Part shown: positions 17,755 through 27,358 of the stretch, in pieces | Numbering within the stretch: the first letter of the stretch is position 1 | Layout of the letters: each line of letters opens with the position of its first letter | Origin: Vagococcus fluvialis | GTDB lineage: Bacteria > Bacillota > Bacilli > Lactobacillales > Vagococcaceae | Length of the DNA: 64,000 nt | NCBI RefSeq assembly: GCF_003337315.1 | Contig: NZ_QPJV01000001.1 | Location: 310,001 to 374,000, forward strand | Direction of reading: 5' to 3' | Position numbers and translations under genes: made by a program | The notes under the pieces: model-generated | What the model was told of the DNA's origin: nothing | The model's database searches: none | What the model saw: only the letters and a program-made list of their open reading frames with translations

Positions 17755-17893
17755 ATACAACGTAAAAGCCTAAGCTTTAGCTACGTTAAGAAGAACCTTA
17801 TATCGATAATTCCTGTTATACCCATTGGTGTCTCTCGACGTTTTTGGGCAGTAGCCTATGTTTGTATAGGAGCCTCACCTAACAAATCTATTT
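17755..17893 (-). promoter_or_regulatory. M-box (ykoK) magnesium riboswitch
   Basis: The minus strand carries the hallmark M-box core: TTAGGTGAGGCTCCTATAC, then CATAGGCTACTGCCC, AACGTCGAGAGACACC, AATGGGT and CAGGAA, in the family order and spacing. M-box RNAs sense Mg2+ and terminate transcription of Mg2+ transporter genes when Mg2+ is plentiful. A terminator follows at 17664-17700. The next gene is the GNAT frame and then mgtA, so mgtA is the probable target by read-through. The 5' boundary is approximate. Confidence 0.92.
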
Positions 17894-17955
17894 AATTGTT
17901 TAACACAAGCACTATAAATCATTTTTAAATAACTGTCAACCATAAACTTAAAAAA

Positions 17956-19101
<1,146 letters not shown>

Positions 19102-19278
19102 TTAGATTCTGAAATCTAGTACGATTTGAAGGTCGTAAATTTTCAGTGCCTCTATTATAAACATTTTTCTAAAGAAAATCACGCTTTTAATACTAATTTA
19201 ATATAAAGTATTTTTACTTTACACTCTTATAATTTTCTGTTAGTCTGTGATGTGAATAAATAAGAAAGGGTGATTACC

Positions 19279-19353
19279 ATGTCGACGTTAGAACAAATTA
19301 AGACCATGGTCCCTCCATTTCCCTTCAAAAGATGTTTTTTCCCTATAGTTTAA
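19279..19353 (+). CDS. Leader peptide ORF upstream of MFS drug transporter
   Basis: This 24-codon frame (MSTLEQIKTMVPPFPFKRCF then FPIV) starts nine bases after AAAGG and ends 20 bases before the TTG of the transporter gene. It contains a CCTCC run (about 19313-19317) that could pair with the GGAGG at 19361-19365 serving the transporter. Short stalling peptides of this kind control several drug-resistance genes. The peptide resembles no leader I know, so function is inferred from layout only. Confidence 0.45.
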   Translation: MSTLEQIKTMVPPFPFKRCFFPIV

Positions 19354-19372
19354 ATTAATCGGAGGAATTAAA

Positions 19373-20557
19373 TTGGAAAAAACATCGATAAAAAAACAAC
19401 CCTCATTATTACTATTAATCTGTTTAGTGGGATTCCCACAAATAAGCGAAACGATTTTCACACCTTCACTACCTGAGATTGCAAGTAGCTATCAAGTCTC
19501 CATGAGTTCAGCTCAACTGACTTTAAGTATTTATTTTTTAGCTTTTGCTTTTGGCGTCTTCTTTTGGGGATGGCTATCAGATATTGTCGGCAGAAGACCT
19601 GCTATGATATATGGAATTGTTTTGTACGGAATTGGAAGTCTATTATGTTACACATCTCAAACAATTGAATTTTTACTTGTCGCTCGTTTCATTCAAGCTT
19701 TTGGTGCTAGTACAGGATCTGTTACAACTCAAACGATTTTGCGTGAAGCTTTTACTGGTAATAAACGTCACGAGTTATTTGCTCAAATTTCAGCAGCTTT
19801 AGCCTTTACACCAGCAGTTGGACCACTTATTGGTGGCTTTGTTGGCAACTACTTTGGGTTTAGAATTGTTTTCCTAACCTTAGTTTTAATGGCTCTAGCA
19901 CTATTTGCCTATACAGTGACTTCATTACCTGAAACATTTGACGTTTCGAGTAGACAAAAAATAGCACTTTGGCCTATAGTGATTCGTTTCTTTAAAAACC
20001 CTAAAGTCTTAACTTACGGCTTTTTAATCGGAGCTATTAACGGCATTTTATTTAGTTATTATGCTGAAGCACCATTTATTTTTATTGAAAAATTTGGCTT
20101 ATCACCTTCTATCTACGGATTTTTAGGAATTGTGATTGCTGGCGCTTCAATTTTAGGTGCTTTACTTTCTAAAAAGTTATTAAGTACTCACAAAGCTGAA
20201 TGGATTATTAAATTAGGTCTTAGAATTATGTTACTTGGGTCAGTTCTTTTATTAATAAGTAGCTATACAAGTTTCCTACCTAAATGGATTCAATTTACTG
20301 CTATCTTAATCAGTATTTTTACCACTTTACTAGGAACTGGAACAGCTTTACCAAACTGTCTAAGTCTTGCTCTTGTTGATTTTCAAGATGTTATTGGCTC
20401 AGCTGGTGCTATTTTTAGCTTAGGTTATTACCTACTTGTTAGTCTAATTACATTTGGAATGAGTAGCTTACATAACGGAACACTTTATATTATGCCAATC
20501 TACTTTATTGGATTAGGTCTTGTGATGATGTTGTTAACTAAAAAATATATAAAATAA
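19373..20557 (+). CDS. MFS multidrug efflux transporter, Bcr/CflA family
   Basis: This 394-residue protein has twelve predicted membrane segments. The motif between segments 2 and 3 is GWLSDIVGRRPAMIYG (about residues 66-81), and the segment-4 to 5 region ARFIQAFGASTGSV (about 105-118) is typical of the 12-TMS Bcr/CflA drug:H+ antiporter group. It would export small drugs or metabolites across the cell membrane using the proton gradient. The start is TTG with GGAGG seven bases upstream. It is preceded by a short ORF that may act as a leader and is followed by a strong terminator. Confidence 0.87.
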   Translation: MEKTSIKKQPSLLLLICLVGFPQISETIFTPSLPEIASSYQVSMSSAQLTLSIYFLAFAFGVFFWGWLSDIVGRRPAMIYGIVLYGIGSLLCYTSQTIEFLLVARFIQAFGASTGSVTTQTILREAFTGNKRHELFAQISAALAFTPAVGPLIGGFVGNYFGFRIVFLTLVLMALALFAYTVTSLPETFDVSSRQKIALWPIVIRFFKNPKVLTYGFLIGAINGILFSYYAEAPFIFIEKFGLSPSIYGFLGIVIAGASILGALLSKKLLSTHKAEWIIKLGLRIMLLGSVLLLISSYTSFLPKWIQFTAILISIFTTLLGTGTALPNCLSLALVDFQDVIGSAGAIFSLGYYLLVSLITFGMSSLHNGTLYIMPIYFIGLGLVMMLLTKKYIK

Positions 20558-20559
20558 AG

Positions 20560-20599
20560 AAAACAGTTCAGAGCTTATCAAGGCTCTGAACTGTTTTTT
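20560..20599 (+). terminator. Terminator downstream of MFS transporter
   Basis: AAACAGTTCAGAGC pairs perfectly with GCTCTGAACTGTTT across an 8-base loop and is followed by a T-run. Confidence 0.9.
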
Positions 20600-20658
20600 A
20601 TGTTATGACTATTTCTTTATCTAAATTTTGAAAAAACTAACTGATATTAACTAGAAAT

Positions 20659-21102
20659 CTATATTTCTCTCTTTTTAACTAGATATATCAAACTTCCTAA
20701 TATAAGGGAAACTCCTAAAAAGATTAAAAATAGAACACTTTTCGATAGGTAATGACTTGTATTATCATCCCAATCTGTTGCTCTTTTATCAATTTTATCC
20801 TTAAAATCATGTCTTTTCACTAATGGATTTGAATCAGTAGTAGATGCGTATAAAATTTTATTATTAAAAGCTGGATTTTTTCTTTTTATAGAGTAATCCT
20901 CTAGCACTAAATTAATATCTTCTAATTTATTTTTTTCTTTTATTCCTCTTACAACTTTATCATTACTAACTATTTTATTTTTTGTCTGTTCTCTAACATG
21001 CATACCATTTTGAAAAGTTGATAAAACATATACACCACTTAATATAAGAGTTGCTGAACAAAATAGTATGATTAATTTTGTTCCACTCAAGTTAAATTTC
21101 AA
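20659..21102 (-). CDS. Hypothetical two-pass membrane protein
   Basis: I do not recognise this 147-residue protein. It has an N-terminal hydrophobic helix (about residues 10-27), a polar domain of about 85 residues rich in lysine and aspartate, and a C-terminal helix (LFLIFLGVSLILGSLIYLV, about 124-142) ending in a basic KKREI tail. The central domain probably faces outward. The start is TTG behind an AAGG-type site. It lies between a housekeeping block and the restriction island and converges with the MFS gene. Its AT-rich, low-complexity codon use suggests accessory DNA. Confidence 0.55.
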   Translation of the reverse strand: MKFNLSGTKLIILFCSATLILSGVYVLSTFQNGMHVREQTKNKIVSNDKVVRGIKEKNKLEDINLVLEDYSIKRKNPAFNNKILYASTTDSNPLVKRHDFKDKIDKRATDWDDNTSHYLSKSVLFLIFLGVSLILGSLIYLVKKREI

Positions 21103-21248
21103 ATTACTAATACCTGCCTTCCTTAATTGAAACAGATTTTATTTATTTAAATTCTACCTCTTAAAAAATTAATTATAACTATCATATCGGTATTAAATCA
21201 GTATTTATTAATAGACAAAAAAGAGTTAATTTTTTCTAAAAATAAAAT

Positions 21249-21280
21249 AAGCGACAAAAACTGAATGTTTTTTGTCGCTT
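21249..21280 (-). terminator. Terminator downstream of the 120-residue membrane protein gene
   Basis: AAGCGACAAAAA pairs with TTTTTGTCGCTT. On the minus strand it is followed by ATTTTATTTTT. Between it and the gene end lies a second, imperfect inverted repeat (21322-21361, TGACAAAT..ATTTGTCgtaTGTCA). Confidence 0.7.
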
Positions 21281-21367
21281 ACAAAGATATTAAGTAAAAA
21301 TAGTAAACATACTGATTTCATGACAAATCTGGCGCAAATTTAAAAATTTGTCGTATGTCATTTTACA

Positions 21368-21730
21368 CTAATCGTAAAAATCATCATCATCTAGTAAATC
21401 AAGAATATATTCAACAAGTGTAAAAACTGTTGCAAGAATTAATAAAGTAATTGTACTAACAGATACTGAATCTAATAAACGGTCTGTCACATAAATTGCA
21501 AGTGACACTCTTAAAAAGTTCATCCAATAAGTATTATTCCACGCACTTGCTAATAATTCTATGATGTTATCAATGATAAATTCAATAAATAAATAGAGTA
21601 TTAAAAATAAAAACAAAGATAGGTTGTTTTTGAAGTCTACTCCTACAAATTTAAATAAGCCTAATGTGGCTAAAATAATCCCTCCTAAAGGAATTATGGT
21701 TAATAGTATAGCTGTCAGTTGCTTTTTCAT
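21368..21730 (-). CDS. Small membrane protein, possibly YrvL-like
   Basis: This 120-residue protein has about four hydrophobic segments (about residues 5-28, 36-60, 70-85, 90-110) and an acidic tail (LLDDDDFYD). The layout and the LFLILYLFIEFIIDNI segment recall the YrvL family of regulatory membrane proteins in Firmicutes, but the match is weak and made by eye. GGGAG lies 11 bases before the ATG. It is a single gene downstream of the hsdR terminator. Confidence 0.5.
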   Translation of the reverse strand: MKKQLTAILLTIIPLGGIILATLGLFKFVGVDFKNNLSLFLFLILYLFIEFIIDNIIELLASAWNNTYWMNFLRVSLAIYVTDRLLDSVSVSTITLLILATVFTLVEYILDLLDDDDFYD

Positions 21731-21778
21731 TCAATAAAAATCTCCCATAATTTTTCAATACCCTATTATATCAGTACA

Positions 21779-21811
21779 ATAAAAAAAGACCTAGAAAATA
21801 ATTTCTAAGTC
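21779..21811 (-). terminator. Terminator downstream of hsdR
   Basis: On the minus strand, GACTTAGAAA and TTTCTAGGTC form a 10-bp stem (one G-U) with a 4-base loop, followed by seven T residues. Confidence 0.88.
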
Positions 21812-21822
21812 AGCTGGTTATT

Positions 21823-24800
21823 TTATCTCAGTTCTTCAACAATCGGAACGATAACCGTTTCAAGTAACTCTTTCCAACTATTTTTTAACTGTCCATTATA
21901 CTTCAATGGTTTTACATCTGGGTATTTTAAACGATATTCATCTAATCTACGACTTTTAGTAATTCCACTGATATTTGGTATTTCTGTCATGCCAATTTCG
22001 TACTGAACAGCAGATGTATGAAGCTGTTCTTCTGAAACGCACCATTCTTTGGAAAAATTACTGATAACCTGGTTGCTTTCTTCGGTAAAATATAATCTCT
22101 TAATAACAAAAATATCTTCATCAGAATCAACAATTTTATCATCAATATCATTCAGTATGCTTCGATAAATATTCTTAACAGACTCAACTTTATTCATCTT
22201 ACTTAATGCTTCTTCAATTTCATCACGTATATCCGTACTGTGCGCTGAGTAAGTTCCAAGAAGCTTATTTATATATGCTGAATCTATATCGTAAAGTTTT
22301 GACACAGTATTAGCGAAAAATTCGATTTCAGACAACTCATCACCAACTATTTCTGGTGGTAGCTCCACCAATGACCCTTTAACTGTTTCATAATTAGCTT
22401 CTTCTTCCTTAACTAAGTCAACATTGTAATATGTTACATGTCGGTCACTTGGATTAACTGGTTCAGCATTTTCTAGTTCTTCATTATACTCATCATAAGT
22501 CACTAGGGCTTTGTAGGCATTATTTAAAGCTTGATAACTTTTTACATATTCAATTCTTTCTGAAACAGAATTATGTTCATCTACACCACTAGGAAAATCT
22601 TTAACCACTTCTTTAAAATTATCATATGCAGTGAAAAATTTAGATTTGCTCTCTTCATAACTTGGATATATCAAAGTATTTTTTTCTTGCTTATGTGAAT
22701 ATAAAGCAGTTGCTTCTTCTACATTATTTTCCATAGTTTTAGGATATCTGAAGGTCACAATCATTCCCTTTTCCTTTTCAGGATATGTTCTATTAGTTCT
22801 TGAGAAGGCTTGAATAAGATTTGCATAGCTCATAGTTCTGTCGACATATAAAGTCTGAATCGTTGGTGCATCAAATCCTGTTAGTAACCTATCTACAACA
22901 ATTACTAAATCAAGATGATTGCCAAATTCTTTAAATTGACCTTTTTTTCGAGCTAAACGATTATTGATATCACCGTTGTAACGTTCAATTTCAGAAATAT
23001 CCCAACTAGTATCATAATAACTATTGTACGCTTCAATAATTCCTTTCATTTCATCTTGTTTTCCTGAAGCATTCTCTTCATTTTCTTGTAAAGAATATGT
23101 AATAGCAATCCTTGGGAAATCTGAATCACTCATTGTTCGACCTTTTCTAAGATAGTTAGCCCCATAATTCTTTTCCATCCAATTTTCATCTTGAGTAAAT
23201 TCTTTTATAAATTTGTAGTATTTTTTTGCCATCTCAATTGAATTGGTAGTTAAAATAGCTGATTTTTGAGGTCGACCATTTTTAAAGTTAAACTTCGTAT
23301 AAGTATCGTTTGGTTTAAACATCATTTTAATAACTTCTTTTATATGATCATCTGTTTCGTATTGATTTGGTCTAAGATAGGCTTCTTTTTCAATTCCTGT
23401 CAGACCATCAATTAATCTACCTATCTCTTCATCACTTTTCTTCAAATATTTTTCATTTACTTGAAGTTGCTTATGAATAGAATCTAGTAGGCTTTCTTCT
23501 CTCACAGTATCTCGATGTTCCACTTGAAAACCTAATACAGCTTCATCTTCTAAAGCATTTTTTATTGTATAAGTATGTAAACAATCTCCATATTGGTCAT
23601 CCGTTGTTCTAGCAAGTTGACCTTTAGCTTGTTTTTTATTAACTTCAAAAATAGGTGTTCCCGTAAATCCAAACCAAGTTGATTTAGGAAAATGTTTTTT
23701 GATTGCTTCCATACCTTCTGAACTCACAGCACGGTGACACTCATCCACTACAAAAACAATATGTTGCCCTTTTAACTTAGCAAAACGATTAGTTCCTTTT
23801 TCAAGCTCTTGTTTTTCAGCATATCTAATAGCTGACTCTAACTTTTGTCTTGTTGTTACAATAACAGTATTTGTATTACTCTCTGATAACAAAACTTTGC
23901 TAAGTTCCCTAGAACTACCAGTACCTACAATTAAGCTATTACTCTTCCCTTCTCCAGAGGAAATCCCTGTGTTGTATTCTGAAGCAAATTTAGTAAATTC
24001 ACTCGTTGTTTGATTATCCAAATCTTTTCTATCAATCAACATGATTGTTCTATCTATTCCGGATTTTTTAGCTAATAATTTAGTCGAAACAAAACTAGTT
24101 AGTGTCTTTCCGCTACCAGTAGCATGCCAAACATAACCTGATTGATGTTTCATTGCCGATGTATATAAGGACTCAATAGCATGAATTTGATAGGGATGTA
24201 ATACCATTAATACTTTATTGTCTTGATCCTCACTAACTATTGTGTAGTCAGCTATTAAACGATGAGCATCTGGAATATTTAGCATTTGCTTAACAAATTC
24301 ATAAATATCATCAACTTTATCATTATTTTTTGTTCGCCAACTAAATATAAACTTTTTATGTAAATGTGATGGTAAAGCATTAGCAAAATATCGAGTAGTT
24401 TTCTCATTAGAAATAACAAATAATTGCAAAGTCGAAAAAATATTATTTCTAAACATACCTTCTTCTGCATATTTTTTTATTTGGTTAAACGCTTGATAAA
24501 CACCATCTTTTGCACTAACCTGCTTTAATTCTATTTGAACAATCGGTAACCCATTGATTAATAATGTTACATCAAACCGTCTGTTACGATTGGATTCATC
24601 ACTACTTGTTGCAATTTGATTAACAACTTCATAACTTGAAATTCCACCACCAAATTCTCTTGTAAAAAGAATAAATGATGCTTTACCTAAATCTCCATCT
24701 CTTTCAATTGTTAATCTGGCAATACCATTCTCCCCTTTTAACCATTTAGCTGCGTCAAAAGGTGTTCTTGTTCTATTGAGTAATTCCACTTTGATTCTCT

Positions 24801-24990
24801 CAAACTCCTCATCACTTAGAGGTGTATCATTTAATTCAGCTACATTATTTTGACTAATCTTCTGGCGTAAATTCTTCCAAAGATCTTCTTCTGATTTTAT
24901 ATCTTCACGGTAAGTCCATTGGTTTCTACCTTGACCTAAAACGTGAATTAATCTTTTTTCAACCTCTAACTCACTTTTTGTGTATTCCAT
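21823..24990 (-). CDS. hsdR: Type I restriction enzyme, endonuclease/translocase subunit HsdR
   Basis: HsdR translocates and cuts unmodified DNA as part of the HsdRMS complex. The 1055-residue protein has an N-terminal PD-(D/E)xK nuclease core (RRFDVTLLINGLPIVQIELK, about residues 136-155), then an SF2 helicase: Walker A HATGSGKT (about 286-293), DECH box VVDECHRA, motif III GFTGTP, and a later RAFSRTNRT-type motif VI. The start has AAAGGTGG eight bases upstream. It is downstream of hsdM-fic-hsdS on the same strand but separated by the inverting segment. A candidate -10 (GATATAAT, about 25072-25079) suggests its own promoter outside that segment. Confidence 0.93.
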   Translation of the reverse strand: MEYTKSELEVEKRLIHVLGQGRNQWTYREDIKSEEDLWKNLRQKISQNNVAELNDTPLSDEEFERIKVELLNRTRTPFDAAKWLKGENGIARLTIERDGDLGKASFILFTREFGGGISSYEVVNQIATSSDESNRNRRFDVTLLINGLPIVQIELKQVSAKDGVYQAFNQIKKYAEEGMFRNNIFSTLQLFVISNEKTTRYFANALPSHLHKKFIFSWRTKNNDKVDDIYEFVKQMLNIPDAHRLIADYTIVSEDQDNKVLMVLHPYQIHAIESLYTSAMKHQSGYVWHATGSGKTLTSFVSTKLLAKKSGIDRTIMLIDRKDLDNQTTSEFTKFASEYNTGISSGEGKSNSLIVGTGSSRELSKVLLSESNTNTVIVTTRQKLESAIRYAEKQELEKGTNRFAKLKGQHIVFVVDECHRAVSSEGMEAIKKHFPKSTWFGFTGTPIFEVNKKQAKGQLARTTDDQYGDCLHTYTIKNALEDEAVLGFQVEHRDTVREESLLDSIHKQLQVNEKYLKKSDEEIGRLIDGLTGIEKEAYLRPNQYETDDHIKEVIKMMFKPNDTYTKFNFKNGRPQKSAILTTNSIEMAKKYYKFIKEFTQDENWMEKNYGANYLRKGRTMSDSDFPRIAITYSLQENEENASGKQDEMKGIIEAYNSYYDTSWDISEIERYNGDINNRLARKKGQFKEFGNHLDLVIVVDRLLTGFDAPTIQTLYVDRTMSYANLIQAFSRTNRTYPEKEKGMIVTFRYPKTMENNVEEATALYSHKQEKNTLIYPSYEESKSKFFTAYDNFKEVVKDFPSGVDEHNSVSERIEYVKSYQALNNAYKALVTYDEYNEELENAEPVNPSDRHVTYYNVDLVKEEEANYETVKGSLVELPPEIVGDELSEIEFFANTVSKLYDIDSAYINKLLGTYSAHSTDIRDEIEEALSKMNKVESVKNIYRSILNDIDDKIVDSDEDIFVIKRLYFTEESNQVISNFSKEWCVSEEQLHTSAVQYEIGMTEIPNISGITKSRRLDEYRLKYPDVKPLKYNGQLKNSWKELLETVIVPIVEELR

Positions 24991-25106
24991 CTAACTTGCC
25001 ACCTTTTTTTCAGACTTTATATTAAAAATTTTATTTTTACGATAACCTATAAAAACTCTTTCAAAAACTATTATATCATTAACTTTTTATACATGTAGCT
25101 TATTTT

Positions 25107-26297
25107 TTGGTAGCTTGGGAACAGCGTAAGTTGAAAAATATTGCCAATTATCGGAATGGAAAAGCTCATGAAAAAGTTGAAGATATAAATGGAAAATTTA
25201 CGATAATTAATTCAAGATTTATATCAATTGATGGTAAGGTTAAGAGACATACTAACGAACAAGTTGAGCCTATGCTTAAGGGAGAAATTGCTATGGTTTT
25301 AAGTGATTTACCGAATGGAAAAGCCTTAGCTAAAGTATTTCTTGTGGATAAAGATGAGAAATATACTTTAAATCAACGGATTGCAGGTATTACTCCTAAA
25401 GAAAATATGGATTCAATCTTTTTGAGCTATAGAATGAATCGAAACCCGTATTTTTTAAAATTTGATAGTGGAGTTTCTCAAACAAATTTATCTAAACCAG
25501 AAGTTGAAAATTTTGAGGCACTATACCCTAAAAAAGAAGAACAAACTAAAATCGGCAACTTTTTCAAACAACTAGACGAGACTATTACTCTTCAGGAACG
25601 TGAGTTAGAGCTTCTAAAACTTACAAAAAAGAGCTTTTTACAACAATTATTCCCTGAAACTAATCAACTATTTCCTAATATTCGTTTTGCAAACTTCCAA
25701 GATGAGTGGCAACAGCGTAAGTTTGAAGATATGTTAGATATAGAAAATGGCGTCAGAAGAGGTCCATTTGGTAGCGCACTAAAAAAAGAATTTTTTATAA
25801 AAAATAGTGATTATGTTGTATATGAGCAACAAAATGCAATTTATGATAATTATGAAACTAGATATAATATTTCAAAAGAAAAATTTGATGAGTTAAAAGT
25901 TTTTAAACTTTTAGAAAAAGATTTTATTATGAGTGGTGCTGGAACTATCGGAAGAATATCACGAGTTCCGAAAGGAATTAAACAGGGGGTATTTAACCAA
26001 GCTTTAATTCGATTTAGAATCAATGGCAAGATAACTGATGCTGAATATTTTATTCAATTTATTAGGGCTGAAAAAATGCAAAGAAAATTAACAGGAGCAA
26101 ATCCTGGCTCTGCTATTACAAATTTAGTACCTATGTCTGAGGTGAAAAAGTGGGATATTTTGGTTCCGAAAGTTGAAGAACAAATCGAAATTGGTTTCTT
26201 CCTCAACAGACTAGATGAGGCTATTACTCTTCAAAAGAGAAAACTAGATAAATTAAAAAAAATGAAAAAATCTTTTCTTCAAAAAATGTTTATCTAG
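25107..26297 (+). CDS. hsdS: Silent, inverted type I specificity gene (hsdS cassette lacking its own start)
   Basis: This frame encodes two target-recognition domains and two conserved spacer helices. TRD1 follows WEQRKLKNIANYRNG. The central conserved part is EEQTKIGNFFKQLDETITLQ, TRD2 follows WQQRKFEDMLDIENG, and it ends KKSFLQKMFI like the active gene. It begins exactly at WEQRKL and lacks the roughly 17 residues that precede this in the active copy. There is no ribosome site or proper start, only an in-frame TTG. It faces the active hsdS, with three pairs of inverted repeats between them. It is therefore best read as a storage copy for inversion rather than an expressed gene. Confidence 0.88.
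   Translation: MVAWEQRKLKNIANYRNGKAHEKVEDINGKFTIINSRFISIDGKVKRHTNEQVEPMLKGEIAMVLSDLPNGKALAKVFLVDKDEKYTLNQRIAGITPKENMDSIFLSYRMNRNPYFLKFDSGVSQTNLSKPEVENFEALYPKKEEQTKIGNFFKQLDETITLQERELELLKLTKKSFLQQLFPETNQLFPNIRFANFQDEWQQRKFEDMLDIENGVRRGPFGSALKKEFFIKNSDYVVYEQQNAIYDNYETRYNISKEKFDELKVFKLLEKDFIMSGAGTIGRISRVPKGIKQGVFNQALIRFRINGKITDAEYFIQFIRAEKMQRKLTGANPGSAITNLVPMSEVKKWDILVPKVEEQIEIGFFLNRLDEAITLQKRKLDKLKKMKKSFLQKMFI
25115..25133 (+). repeat. Outer 19-bp inverted repeat of hsdS invertase system, silent side
   Basis: TTGGGAACAGCGTAAGTTG is present here on the plus strand and on the minus strand at 28511-28529, at the start of the first recognition domain of the active hsdS. An 18-bp version also lies at 27903-27920, in front of the second domain. 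Confidence 0.9.
25578..25651 (+). repeat. Central 74-bp inverted repeat, silent side
   Basis: These 74 bases, from GAGACTATTACTC to CAACAATTATT, are identical to the reverse complement of 27975-28048. They encode the conserved central spacer helix of HsdS. Flanking bases differ at several third positions, so the identity is sharply bounded. Confidence 0.92.
26280..26293 (+). repeat. Inner 14-bp inverted repeat at hsdS 3' ends, silent side
   Basis: CAAAAAATGTTTAT here matches the reverse complement at 27363-27376. The two copies encode the shared C-terminal QKMFI of the two specificity genes and flank the recombinase gene. Confidence 0.75.
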
Positions 26298-26301
26298 AAA
26301 A

Positions 26302-26341
26302 AATCCACCTAAATAGTTTTTATTAACTAATTAGGTGGATT
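26302..26341. terminator. Terminator between silent hsdS and recombinase gene
   Basis: AATCCACCTAA and TTAGGTGGATT form a perfect 11-bp stem with an 18-base loop. On the minus strand a T-run follows, so it ends the recombinase transcript. It could also stop transcripts of the silent gene. Confidence 0.8.
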
Positions 26342-26345
26342 CTTA

Positions 26346-27278
26346 TTACATTAACATAGATAAATGATGGATAATTTTTTCGTTATCTTGATTTTCTAGT
26401 TCTTGTATAATATGAAGATATGTTTCTTGAGTGGTAGTCATGCTTGAGTGACCAAGCCTATTGGCCACACTTGCTATTGAGACATTTGCAAATAACAATA
26501 AGGATGCATGAGTATGTCTCAAACTGTGTACACTAATTATAGGTACATCAGCCTTATTACAAAGTACTTTTAACCGGTTATTAATTGTTGAATTGAAAAC
26601 TCTACTTTTAACAAAAATTGGTTTTTCAGGCTCTTTATTTTTAATTAGTTGTGAAAATTGCATAGCTAGTTGCCAATCTATTTGTATTTTTCTATTAGAA
26701 GATTCATTTTTTGTAGGTTGAAAAAAACCTTTAGTATTTTTATAATTCCAAGTTTTATTAACAATAATTTTTTGACTTTGAAAATCAAAGTCTTCTGGAG
26801 TGATAGCTAAAGCTTCAGAAAACCTTAGTCCTGTTTTTACAGTTAATAGAATAAACCAATCCCAGTTAACCTCATCAGATAGATTTAACTCCTTTAATAA
26901 TCGTTGAACTTCATATTGATTTAAAAATTTAGCTTTTTTCACTCTAGGTTCTTTGCCTTTAATAACTATTTTCCTTGTAGGATTTTGAGTAAGTATTCCA
27001 TCATCGACTGCATCTAAAATAGCACCTTTTAGTTGATGATGAAAATCCATCGTAGTTTGTTTCTCATGGGTTAATGCATATTCGTTCAAGAGCTTTTGAT
27101 AAGCATATCTATCCAAATCTTTCATTTTTAGATTAGGAGCTAATTCAAATAATCTTTGTTCAGTCATATAATATTTTTGTAATGTAACATCTCGAATAGC
27201 TCCTACCTTATATAAATTAACCCATTCCTTAAAATAGTCATAAAATGTTTGTTCCCTTCTTTTTTTGTTTGAAACCAC
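26346..27278 (-). CDS. Tyrosine recombinase of the hsdS inversion system
   Basis: This 310-residue site-specific recombinase has an N-terminal SAM-like core-binding domain (about residues 10-115) and a C-terminal catalytic domain with the expected set: R in TGLRFSEALAI, H and R in HSLRHTHASLL, H in LGHSSMTTTQ, and Y in ETYLHI. Lactobacillales recombinases of this kind (such as CreX/PsrA beside pneumococcal hsdS) flip hsdS cassettes. It lies between the two opposed hsdS genes, inside every inverted-repeat pair, so it inverts with the cassette. The start is GTG behind AGGGGG. A phage origin is possible but there are no other phage genes. Confidence 0.9.
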   Translation of the reverse strand: MVSNKKRREQTFYDYFKEWVNLYKVGAIRDVTLQKYYMTEQRLFELAPNLKMKDLDRYAYQKLLNEYALTHEKQTTMDFHHQLKGAILDAVDDGILTQNPTRKIVIKGKEPRVKKAKFLNQYEVQRLLKELNLSDEVNWDWFILLTVKTGLRFSEALAITPEDFDFQSQKIIVNKTWNYKNTKGFFQPTKNESSNRKIQIDWQLAMQFSQLIKNKEPEKPIFVKSRVFNSTINNRLKVLCNKADVPIISVHSLRHTHASLLLFANVSIASVANRLGHSSMTTTQETYLHIIQELENQDNEKIIHHLSMLM

Positions 27279-27358
27279 AAAAATTCCCCCTAAATAAATT
27301 CTGATATCGAAATATCTTACATATTATCTAAGAGGAATGTTTAATTGTAAATAAAATT

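Noticed and set aside
21322-21361. Imperfect inverted repeat as an attachment site of the island
   Set aside because: No second copy was seen at the other end of the island. It is more likely part of a transcript end for the 120-residue membrane protein gene.
26346-27278. Prophage or integrative element suggested by a tyrosine recombinase
   Set aside because: No other phage or conjugation genes and no att-like direct repeats were seen. The recombinase sits between opposed hsdS genes with matched inverted repeats, which explains it.
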